DNA of 64,000 nt from Nigrospora sphaerica. Taxonomy: Eukaryota; Ascomycota; Sordariomycetes; Amphisphaeriales; Apiosporaceae. Positions 34,296 to 43,870 of this stretch are shown piece after piece. Both the position numbers and the translations under genes were made by a program. Location: NCBI GenBank assembly GCA_018287875.1, contig JAGVVL010000017.1:372001-436000 (forward strand), given 5' to 3'. Positions within the stretch are counted from its first letter, which is position 1. Each line of letters starts with the position of its first letter. The notes beneath the pieces were generated by a model. That model was not told the DNA's origin. It was given only the letters and a program-made list of their open reading frames with translations, and ran no database searches.

Positions 34296-35774
34296 ATGGC
34301 CAAGCCGCGCCCAAACCAGAAGGGATTCAATCGCCGTCTCGATGCGGTCCAAGGCATCCTGCAGCAGTACGGCCTCAAGGCAAGTTGATTTGTCGCATAC
34401 GCCCCCACCCCGCGTCAGCAACACTGGTAGCGCACGCGCGCGCGCGAGAGAAAAGGAGAGGGCTGACGATAAACAGTCAACCCAAGTGACGCCCGTCGCG
34501 TACGTCGAGCACTGCCCCTTCATGTTCAACAACTACATCTTCAAGGTGGAGCTGGCGGCGCCGGCGACGCCAGCGTCGTTCCCGGGCGGCCAGGCGTGCA
34601 CGACGGCGCCGCCGGCGGCGGGAGTGTCGACGCTCGTGGTGCGCATGAGCAACCCGCACGCCGACGGGCTCAACAACGCCAACCGCGTCGAGAACGACGT
34701 GGCCGCCTCGTGGCTGATCCGCCAGTCGGTCGCCCGCGCCGGCCTCGACGCCGTCGTGCCCGCCGTCTACGCCTGGGCGCCGTACCGCGCGCGGGCGGCG
34801 GCTTCGGCCGACGACGAAGGCGACGACGAGGCCCGCTTCGGCTGGACCATGGCCGAATTCAAATCCGGCGCCGACCTCGACGCCCAGTTCCCGGTCCTTG
34901 CCCCCGAGGCCACCGATGCCGTCCTTGAGCAGCTGGCTGATCTCCTCGTCGCTGTACAGTGCGCCGAGCTGCCCGCCGGCGCCAGTCGCTTCGGCGCACT
35001 CACCATCGACGAGACGGGCCAGATCGTCAGCGGGCAGATGCCCCTGCTCAAGGGCGGTCCCTGGGACACCTACGCCGACCTCTGGGTCGCCAAGCTGAAG
35101 GAGCGCTTGGCCGAGGCGGACCAGAGCTCGCTGCTCAAGGGTTGGCGAGAGGGCGGACCCCGGGACCGCATCGAGGCCTATATCGCGGCTGGCGGCGTGC
35201 AGGCGATACTGGCGCCCGTCGATACCGAGCAAAGGGTGCTAAACCACGGAGACCTCAGTAAGTGTTACATGCACGGTCCGTTCATCTAGAAAACAAACTA
35301 AAGAGAGAACTAGCGCTGAATAACATCCTGTACGACGCCGACACGCAACGCATCACGGGCCTGCTCGACTTCGACTGGGCGAGCGTGACGCACCCGTGCG
35401 ACGAGTTCCTGTTTGGGCTCTGGGATGTGGGCGGGGGCATCCACGAGCGTGTCGGCGCGGTGCAGGGCAACGTGCTGTCGGGCGACTTCAGCCGGCCGCC
35501 GGACGGCCTCGGCAACGACGACGAGGCGCAGCGCCTCTGGCACACGGCCCGCGCCTGGGACGCGGCGCTGGCCCGCCGCGACGGCGCCATCCGCCCCAGC
35601 GCTGTGGCCGGCGTCGACCGCATCCGCGCCCTCCGCGACCTCGAGGACCTGCTCTGCCCGTTCGCGCTCGCGAGCGACGTCATGCTCGCCCGCTCCTCGG
35701 ACGCCGACAAGGCGGTCAAGAAGATGGAGACCGAGGCCAAGATTACGGAGTGGCTGGACCGCTGGACGGTGTAG
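34296..35774 (+). CDS. aminoglycoside-phosphotransferase-like (APH/CHK) kinase
   Basis: Three exons: 34296-34379, 34477-35257 and 35314-35774; 441 residues. The first intron has a GC donor (GCAAGT); it is preferred because it links a good N-terminus (MAKPRPNQKGFNRRLDAVQG) in phase. Motifs: CPFMFNNYIFKVEL and STLVVRMSNP (nucleotide-binding lobe, with Arg where many kinases have Lys), Brenner-type HGDLTLNNIL (His286-Leu294; Asp288 catalytic, Asn292 metal) and GLLDFDWASVTHPCDEFL (metal Asp in 307-309). This is the fungal APH superfamily, whose members phosphorylate small molecules or choline-like substrates. It starts 620 bases after the repeat precursor on the same strand. It could be a tailoring, resistance or unrelated enzyme. 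Confidence 0.9.
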
Positions 35775-36233
35775 GCGTGTAAACAACAGGGGTGACAGGC
35801 TGTTTGTAAAATGGGGGGCTATTCCCATAGCACAAGAGGAGAATAAGCCAAAAAGGAAATTGATGTATACGAGGAGACGGAGAAACCAGAGATGAAGAGG
35901 TCGACACTTGGGTGGTGAAATCACAGAAACAGATTCCATGCGAGCGGCTAACGACAAGACTGAAATGCTACGTTGATGAGGAAGACGCAGCCATCTGAAC
36001 CCGGTTTCCTCTATTCATATCGCCGTCCTTCATCAATGCCATCCCGGTCTGCAAAGCGGCCAGCTCCAGTTTCAAAGAACCCAAATACCCCTGCCCCCCC
36101 CCCCCCCTCGATAAAGGCCACAGGTTACTCGATGCTACCCCATCCGAGTCCTTCAAAAACACCAAACGCAAGCCCAATTACGGCCCTCGCAGCAATTATC
36201 CCAGCACCGGCGCTCCCCCCGCTCCCCCCGGCC
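35775..36233. other. intergenic, convergent 3' ends
   Basis: 459 bases between the kinase and the small two-exon gene, with a pure C run at about 36100-36113. No gene seen. Confidence 0.5.
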
Positions 36234-36440
36234 CTACTCGACGTCGGCGCGGGACTGCAGCTCGGCTTTGCGGGCCTCGTCTTCGGCGGCCTCGGCTGAC
36301 CCGTCGGCGTCCATGGGCAGCATGGAGCAGTAGCCCCCCTCTTTTTTTTGCTGCGGGAAAGAAGAAAGGCAAATTCTGCGCCAGCAGGAAAGTTAGGATA
36401 CCAAGCGCGCGAGACGGTGGCGTACTTGGGTTTCGGCCAT
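36234..36440 (-). CDS. 43-residue two-exon protein of unknown function
   Basis: Minus strand: exon 1 at 36440-36426 (ATG GCC GAA ACC CAA, good ACCATGG context), intron with donor GTACGC, branch CCTAAC and acceptor CCCGCAG, exon 2 at 36350-36234 ending TAG. Both junctions are phase 0. The product starts MAETQQKKEGGYCSMLPMDA and continues with an acidic, Ala/Glu-rich, probably helical end (EDEARKAELQSRADVE). The strong splice signals and coherent composition suggest a real micro-gene. A possible 5' UTR donor (CTGGTATGT) lies upstream near 36559. It has no membrane helix or signal peptide. The function is unknown. Confidence 0.55.
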
Positions 36441-37179
36441 GGTGACAGAGGGCCGGGAGATTGGAAGGGGGGGTTGTTGCGGCGTGTGAAGGGCGCGGAG
36501 GGCGCGTCAGTGGACGCTGAGGAGAGCCTGGAGCTTCCGGTGGTTTGGACTCTTACATACCAGATGGGGGCGACGCAGCGAGTCAAGCCAAGATGAGTGA
36601 GGGTGACGATCCCTCGTGTCACTGGCGATGGGCAAGGGAAGGATGGCGTCTCAAAATAGATACCAGAATTCAGGTTTCCCGGACTCGGCACCCCCTTAAC
36701 AGCCGCAGCGGGAGAGTGCTTGGCTGTGCCAAAACTTCACTATGGCACATGGACCCCCTTCCGAGTCGACAAACCATCACGTGGCTCCGAATTAATGGCC
36801 CGCCCGGTCTTCCGGGAATGACCAATCTGCGTATCGGCTAACACCATATCGGCTAACACCATGTCGGCCGGCGAGTCAGCGGCCGAGATACGACGTCGTC
36901 TGTGCCCGCGTCCGGAAACGGCGGGTCTTTTATTGGCAGGAGCAAAGAACCAACCGTTTCAGCCGGGAACGTGTGTTGCCTCGCCCGTATGTAGGGGTGA
37001 GCCCGTGACCATGTCGGGCTTTCTTTGTCCTACCCAGCTGGTGCTTTCATTATGGCCACGGGTTGGAGTGAATACGCCTTGGCTCGTTATTCTAGAGACA
37101 TGCAACCATCCCCGGGGGCATAAGTGCCCCCCTCCCCCTTCCTGCCTCCCCACCCCCGGACCTCGACAGCACCACAAAC
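36441..37179. other. intergenic, divergent promoter region
   Basis: 739 bases between the 43-residue gene and the next + strand gene. It contains a short direct repeat (ATATCGGCTAACACCAT / GTATCGGCTAACACCAT type at about 36832-36861). No gene seen. Confidence 0.45.
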
Positions 37180-38093
37180 ATGTCTTCGGCCACGGACCCC
37201 GACGCGCGCTGGCGCGACCCGCGGCAGTACGGACCGGGCGCCGCTTCGCTCCTGCGGCGGGCGCGCGCCCAGGCGCTCCTGGAAGGGCACGTCGACGGCC
37301 TGGTCGCGGACCTCGAGCGCGGCGCCGGCCTCGTGGACGCCGCGGTTCGCGCCCGGCGTCTGTACGACGCGTGGACGGCGGCGCCGCTGGCGCCCGGCGA
37401 CGACGACGACGCGGCGCCCGAGTGCCACGCCGTCTTCCTCGGCGCCCTCCTCGCCCGCATCGACCGCGCCGTCAAGGCCAACACGGACCCGAGGGGCGAG
37501 GCCTTCGTCCACGTCCGCGACGCCCTCCTGGCCCTGCTGCGCGACTTCGCGGCGCTCGCCGAAAGGCCCCTCGGTGAACGACCGGACTTTACCCGTCGCA
37601 TCTCGGCCGAACTCTGTCAGCCCCCCTCCTCCCCCCTACCCGCGTCGGTGGTCGTCGTGAAACAGCGGAAGTGCGTAACTGATGCAAGAACACCGCAGCC
37701 CGCCGCAAGGCGCCCTCGACGCACCTCGCCGCCGCCCTCCTGTTCCGGGCGGGCTACATCCCGAGCCTCTGGGCCTGCACGCAGGCGCAGGACGTCTTTT
37801 CCCGCATCGGCGCGCGCTACTTCGGCGGGCCGCCGCGCGACCGCTGGCTCACGAAGCCGGCCCGTCGCCTTTTCCGCTCGGCGTCCTACTACCTCGTGCA
37901 CGGCGGGCCCGAGTGCCGGCGCCAGATCCTCGCCGGCCCGGGCCACGGGGACGCCGCCGCGTACCGCGAGCGGCTGCACGAAGCCCTGTGCGCCTACCTC
38001 GCCCACACGCAAAAGCGACACATGAAGAACAAGCGCGAGGGCTGGACCTTGTTGAATCTCGTCTTCGCCGCCAAGGAAACCGTGCGTCGGTAA
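37180..38093 (+). CDS. hypothetical fungal protein, Ala/Arg-rich helical
   Basis: Two exons, 37180-37573 and 37699-38093, in phase; 262 residues. I do not recognise a domain. The N-terminal half is rich in Ala, Arg, Leu and Asp (ARWRDPRQYGPGAASLLRRA) with helical periodicity. The second exon carries THLAAALLFRAGYIPSLWACTQAQD, a basic middle and a Lys-rich end (AHTQKRHMKNKREGWTLLN). There is no signal peptide or membrane helix. The strong GC3 bias on this frame, matching confident neighbours, supports coding status. The open frame of exon 1 runs past the donor, so intron retention would change the C-terminus. Confidence 0.65.
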
Positions 38094-39542
38094 ACGCGGA
38101 TCCGGAGACGAGACCTCGGGGGCGCCGGGACGGGGCGCCATATTCACATGCCATAGACGTAGCCTCAGTACTTTTGTAACCGCCGCGGCCAGATACGCCT
38201 TCTATCAAAATGGTAGACCCGAGAACTACGGGGATCCACGGGCCCGCCTTTGGATAACAGCAGATGAATGTGACGCAACCATGTGAGGCCAAGTGAGCAT
38301 GGGATTTTACCACAGCAAGATACCAAAGGTGGCATCCAGGGACACGGGGGTGGCTGCCGGTGCGCCGTCATGAGAGGCTCGGGAACGTCGGAATCCCAGG
38401 CTTCGCATTGCGCCGTCCGCTCCTCGATGCGGCTGGATAACCTCCGTCGACCTAAAACGTAAAACATCACGGCGCCATACACTGCAGATCGCGATGGTGG
38501 GCGGACCGTGAGAAGTTATCTTGCCCTGCCCTAAACATTAAGCTCTCCTACACTAGCCCGTCCAGACGGCCACCTGCCGCATCGCAGGGGCAGATTTTTG
38601 GAAACGTAGCACGGCCGTGGGCGACTTTCGGAGGCTAAATCTCAGTGAAGCACTGTCGACGCGCTTCTGACATGTGCAGTACGGAGTGCGCGAGGGAAGA
38701 GTTATTGACGCGGGTCGCGACTGGCGAGCCACAGCTGCCGCCGCACCGTTTCGTCTGACTCGCAGGCTGACTTTGAAACGGTCAGGTCTGTCTCCTCACG
38801 GCACATTGGCAGATCAAGTTCCAGACCAGACGGACTTATTAGCCTCATGGTTCGTTAAGACCTTAGCCGGATCACCATTGTCGACTGGTGTTTTATCGGT
38901 TTGGAGAGCGCCGAGCCAGATGCGAGTAGGAACGGTTTTGCGGCCGAGTTCAGTAGGCATTTCATTAGCAGCAGATGCTTCTCTACTACAACTATGCACA
39001 GGGCGACCCTGTAAGTCGGCACAATTTGCGAATCATAGCACCCGCATCACGGGGCCCGGCCCGAAAAGTACGGGAACCGGTGGCTCGATGGCTTCAATTT
39101 ATTGGCCACGGCGGCAAAAGAACGCGCCAGGGATGACGATTTGGTCTCTGTGGCGCTGGCGATGTGCAGCTGTGGGGCAGCATCGTCGGTGGGGGCGTGC
39201 GCCATGCTGGGCAAAGAGCTGCAGCGGCGTTGCTCGGAATGCGGGGCCGCCAGGGCTTCGCGCGAAAGCGTTTCAATCAGCTCGTTCCAATGGGGGGGGG
39301 GGTTCGGCCTGAGGGCCATCAGGGCAAGCGGTGGCGAGGGACGAAACCTCGACGCCACGTCGTGGAAGGGGCCCCGACGCCCTCGATACCAAACGGCTCG
39401 GGCGACGTGTTGCGTCTTGGCCGAGGCGACGGGCCACCCGGCAGGGTGCGCTCGACGCGACCGTGCCGGAGGAAGTGAGCGGGAAGGATCAAGGCGCGAG
39501 CAATCGATGGGTGTCTGGGTTTGGTGGGCGGAATCCCAGCCA
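38094..39542. other. intergenic, no gene seen
   Basis: 1.45 kb. The long frames here run antisense to, or past, the GATA factor and have shadow-type composition (Arg/Gly/Ala). A G run is at about 39290-39302. Confidence 0.45.
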
Positions 39543-40264
39543 TCAGCTCGCGCGCAGGCGCTGTTCCCGCAGGTACTGGGCGTAGAGCAAGCCGCAGACG
39601 TTACAGAGGCTTCGGGGGCCTTCGGGGCCGCTGCGCCACTCGGGTGTCTTGGTTGTGCAGCACTCGACGCAGTGTTTAGGGCGTCTGGGCGTCGCGGTCT
39701 GGTAGAGGGGGACGGGGGATTTCAGCATCCAACGTCGCCTGGAAGCGAGAGGCGGCCCTGGAGGCGGGAATGGGTCACGCGTACCTGTCGTCTCCTCCGC
39801 TGCACCGACGACGGCGCCGACGAGAGACACGAGCTCGGCGTCTGCCGCTGCCGCAAATTGGCTTTGTGGTCCCGAATGGCGCGCAAGGCCGCCGTCATGT
39901 CCTGCGTCAGGTGCACCATGGCCGCGAGGTCGACGTCGCCCGGCAGCTCGCCCTGCGCGTGCAGCGTCGACTGGGCCTGCGCCACTCGGGCGAGAACGCT
40001 CGCGACTTGGCCGATCTGCAGAGGCGAGGCATATCAGTACACGACCGCGGGGGCCCGCTAGCCCGGTTGAGAAACGTGATGGATGCCATGTACATTTTGG
40101 AAGCGGTCGGCCAGCAGTACGGCAGTCCCGGCGCCGTTGTCATTATCATCACTGGTCGGGGTGCTGTTCAGTGTCGACTTGGAGGTGCTCAGGAATGAGG
40201 GTTGGGCCGAGGAGGACCCGCCGCTGCGGCTGCTAGCGCTCTGCAACCCAGGCCTGGCGAACAT
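39543..40264 (-). CDS. GATA-type zinc-finger transcription factor
   Basis: Three exons on the minus strand: 40264-40094, 40015-39785 and 39698-39543; 185 residues, all phase 0. The frame extends 39 codons upstream to an ATG at 40381; MFARPGLQSASS at 40264 is chosen because the upstream part is hydrophobic and unlike the family. Exon 2 has a helical region (IGQVASVLARVAQAQSTLHA) before a basic RRRR stretch. The C-terminal finger is C-X2-C-X18-C-X2-C (Cys144, 147, 166, 169) with TPEWRSGPEG and LCNVCGLLYAQ, the class IVb form with an 18-residue loop. The helix-then-finger layout resembles NsdD/SUB-1-type developmental GATA factors but is much shorter. Nuclear DNA-binding role; it could act on nearby genes, but this is not shown. 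Confidence 0.85.
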
Positions 40265-41172
40265 GGCGAACCACAGTAAAACAGGGTGTAAAACAGCATA
40301 AGGAATGAGTGCTATCGACGACCGCGAAAACCGGCGGCTTTCTGCAGTGGGAATGCGATAGAGAAATGATTGACAAGCCATCCCAAACTTTACGGCAGGA
40401 CACGTCTTCCCATTTATCTACAGCGAGACGGACGCCCAGAGGACCTGCCCGGGGGGGAGGAAAGCAACATTCAGGAGGGTCCGGTCTGACCGGGCGATCG
40501 TGCTGGTGGTGGACCAGCGACGTTGATCGCGGGCGCCAGTGGCGCTTTTTCCATGCGTCTGGGCCCTATGGAACGCAGCTGTCCCTGTAACACCACCTAT
40601 CAATCTCCAGTTCTCCTATCCTGAGGCTCTGCTGGCAATTCCCCGCCCTCCCCGTCTCCCCGTCTCCCCGTGCTTTTGGACCCTACCATGATTGTCGCCC
40701 ATACAAGTCGCGTAGCTCCAGGGCACGTGCCCGTGCTTCAATGCTAAAAGGTAAGAAGAACGCAGGCAGTCCGCAGCCCAACAAGTTGCCACCGATCGCT
40801 CAGGAATACCTATCGTTTCGGGTCAATTCATCTGATGCTAACCCGGCGAGGATGCTGATCGACACGATGATGCCGATTGACCACCACCGTGGTGAAGGCA
40901 TGACCTGGCCTTTCTGCCTTTCATTGGGGCAGACTAGTAACATTTTCGATGGAGTCACGGCGAAACCCATGGGAGGGGAACCTACAGTCCGTCAAAGGGC
41001 ACCGAAGAATCGGCTCAAGAGCCAGCTCTGGTTGCATGGCTCGTAACTATCCGATATCTGCTGAGGTATTTCGTGATCCGCCCTACGGTGGTTTTGCCCG
41101 GCCGTGACGACAGAGGCACGCAGAACACGCCAAAAGTGCGAATTCCCCTCTTTTCCACCGCTTCCTGCCCTC
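40265..41172. other. intergenic, GATA factor promoter and GH72-like 3' end
   Basis: 908 bases with no supported gene; a CCCGTCTCCCCGTCTCCCCGT short tandem lies near 40650. Confidence 0.45.
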
Positions 41173-42596
41173 TCAATCGTTCCAAAAGGGTTTACCATCC
41201 TCGACTCGCGCCCTCATGCTCTCCCAATCCAGCGGGCATGCGGGCAGTGTGTAATCTGCGCGGGCCGGAGCCGGCTGCTGCTCGGCCCAGGCGGCCAGGG
41301 CGAGGGGGGGCGACGCGGCGGCGAGGCGGGCGCGCAGAGGGCCAAAGTCGGCCGTGGGGCGCAGGGCGCCGCCGTCGGCGTCGGCGCGCACAAGGCCGTA
41401 GCGGTTGGCGGCGTCGAAGAACTCGTAGGCGCAGCCGCCCGAGAACACGGGCGTTAGCGCCGGCCCGTGGAGCGCCTCGGCCTCGCTGAAGGCGCGCGCG
41501 CCGTCGCCGTCGCCGTCGCCGTCGCCTCCACGCCCCCCGAACTCGTAGAGGAAGACGGGTACCCGCGTCTCGGCGAACTGCTCGGCCTGCCATTACTCGG
41601 GTCGCGGCGGGGTTGCGGTAAGCATGTGCGGGTCGCTGGAGGGCCCTGGCGTCGACTTACCATGTGCTCGTATCCCGACTTCGCCATGGACGACTCCCTA
41701 ACCCAGTCGTACTCATCGTACTGGCGATGATGTGGTCAGCCCCGGTCCGAAGACTTGCTGGCGGCGAGGGCCAGGCGCTTACAGCGAAGAAGTCGACTGC
41801 CTCCTCCGGGAGGCCCTCGGTAAAATAGTGGAAATCGTCGATGGTTTGCGCGCCTTTTTTCTCGGTGAAGAAGCCCAAGGGAAGGATGCGCTGGTTTCGC
41901 GCGTCCGACGCAAGGACCATGTACCGTTTGACATCGCGGGCGGCGGCGCGCATCAAGGGGGCCGACTCGGCCATGGGAGCCAGACGGTTGACGAGCATAA
42001 TTTTGGAGAGGGCCAGACCCAGCGTGTTGGGATAAGCGGCCATGCAGTCGACGGCGGCGAACATGCGGTGCAGAGACCGCTCGTGGTAAAAAGGCGCCCG
42101 AAGCTCGGCGGGCGTGCTCTGGAGCCAGCCTAGACACTGCGATTACTCCCACCGTCAGTTTCGTCGGCGCAATGACGGGACGAGACGAGACGGAACGCAC
42201 CGCCATCACGTAGATGCCGGCCTCGGCCAGCATTTGCATGGTGCCATCGTGGCTCTTGGCGGGGTTGATGAAGTCTGCTCGCTATTCAGCGGACCAGCAC
42301 CGCACCGAGTAGAAACCACAACCCTAGCCACTCACAAACAAGCAAGGTGTTTATCCCCAGCTCCTTGAGGAGAGGCACACTGCGGCGAACTGTTTCCAAA
42401 TTGTCGTCACAGAGGGGATCTTTCGGATCGCCTGAGAAATGGCGGTTGGAACGATGTCGCTGGTAGACGACACCTCGGATGACAAACTGGAGACGGGGTC
42501 AGTGGCGTACCGACGGGTTAGCAAGGGGAAGCGAGGTTCGCTCACCCTGTCCTGGGCCTGCCAAAAATAGCGTCCGCGGACCGTGATTGGCTCCAT
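41173..42596 (-). CDS. GH72 (GAS/GEL)-like protein without acid/base Glu or signal peptide
   Basis: Six exons on the minus strand: 42596-42546, 42486-42336, 42274-42201, 42136-41783, 41720-41661 and 41586-41173; 367 residues, all in phase. GH72 features: ITVRGRYFW and DRFVIRGVVYQ, LKELGINTLLVYFINPAKSHDG, LAEAGIYVMA, FAAVDCMAAYPNTL, DFFAYDEYDW and VPVFLYEFGG (nucleophile-position Glu245). GH72 enzymes elongate cell-wall beta-1,3-glucan. At the acid/base position the usual SGNEV after NTL reads LSKIM, so that Glu is missing (Ile138 by alignment). The start lies 57 bases from a TATA box, and no signal peptide, X8/CBM43 module or GPI signal is seen. There is a GDGDGDG insertion after the nucleophile. 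Probably a catalytically altered, intracellular relative; a decaying gene is the alternative. Confidence 0.85.
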
Positions 42597-43870
42597 CGTA
42601 CCAATGCCGTAGCTGTTGCCGGCGAGGCTCTGTGCAAGCTCTAAATCCCCGGCTTTTATAGACCCGGGGAAGGCCTCGTGCAGATCGCCAGCCGGTTAGC
42701 GTTTGGGTCACGTCATGACTGTGGGTATCGAATTAGGCAGCAGCCGTAGGGGAGTTCGTGTAACACCAATGACTGAGACACGTTATATCAAGTCGTACGC
42801 GGCTCACGATTTCATCTTGCAATGCAGATCTCATCGCATGCCTATATCTTTATCCCCATTACCACAGAAAGCTTAAGAGGCAGCATCTTCAGGATTATGT
42901 TTCATGGAACCTTGAATACATGCTTTTAAGTCGATGGAGTAGTGGTGCCAAGTGCCTACTCACTGCGGGATTACCATCTTGTAATGGCAACTGCTGTCTG
43001 TTTCATTTTTCTAAAGGTTGCAAACCAAAAGTTTGACACTCTTTGAAGAGCAGGTTCCAGAGGCCCGATGATTTACTAAATGACGGGAGTTAATGCAAGT
43101 GCAGGAAATCTCATCTGCAAAATTCGTGTCCAAATAGCAGCAGCAGCGCTAAATATGTAAAGAAGAACGAAATTCACTATCTCTGCGTTGTCCTTCTTTG
43201 TCCTCAGGTGTAGTGTATTCTTCCACTTTGCTGTCTACCGCAACCGGTCGTATTATAGCACCCAACCGTTTCCAATTGAACGCGAAAGTCTACGCAGTTG
43301 TAGTGAGGTAAAAAACACAAAGTCCATCCCCGCTCGCCCCGGGAATGTTTGACATTTCCCTCTGCGGCCCAGGATGAACATTTTATGGGCCTAATCATCT
43401 TCAGACAGCTACAGACAGCTTTGGGTCGGAATTGACTGTGCTTGGACCCCATATTGTAACATCAGAAACCACGAAATTATGGAGATTGGGAATTTTCCAG
43501 GCGAACACAGGTTCCAGGTCCCGTAGCTAAGTCCAAGTACACGTGTTTATGTATGTCAGTAAGTGACAATATCTCATAGACCTGGCCTTCGGCACTTATA
43601 CATCCCCTCTTAGTGACATGGCTAAAATGTGGGGGACGGTGTTCACCTGTTCTCCTAAAGTTCTTCGCTTATAGGAGCTAGACCTACAAATATCGGTTAC
43701 GCTAGACCCAAAATGCAGAACCTCACAGTGTACTTTACGGACAGACGAAACCGGCATTTTCGGAGAAAAAGCAATAATGCACGAGCAGGGAATCCTGGAT
43801 AAATTTACAATAAGCAACAAATGCCCGACCGGCCTGGCGTGACGTGGTTGCCTACTGGAATCGAACTAAA
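42597..43870. other. A/T-richer intergenic region
   Basis: 1.27 kb, noticeably A/T-rich from about 42760 to 43820. No domain-bearing frame was found. It could be a decayed insertion, but no terminal repeats were seen. Confidence 0.4.
42653..42660 (-). promoter_or_regulatory. TATA box of GH72-like gene
   Basis: TATAAAAG on the minus strand, 57 bases upstream of the start codon at 42596. The short distance argues against a missed upstream signal-peptide exon. Confidence 0.55.

Noticed and set aside
34159..34476. Upstream in-frame extension of the kinase from ATG 34159
   Set aside because: The extension is Ser/Arg/Pro-rich and unlike the family; a separate exon from 34296 with a GC donor gives a better N-terminus in phase.
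39102..40061. 319-codon + strand frame
   Set aside because: Runs antisense through two exons and an intron of the GATA factor; composition is typical of a shadow frame.
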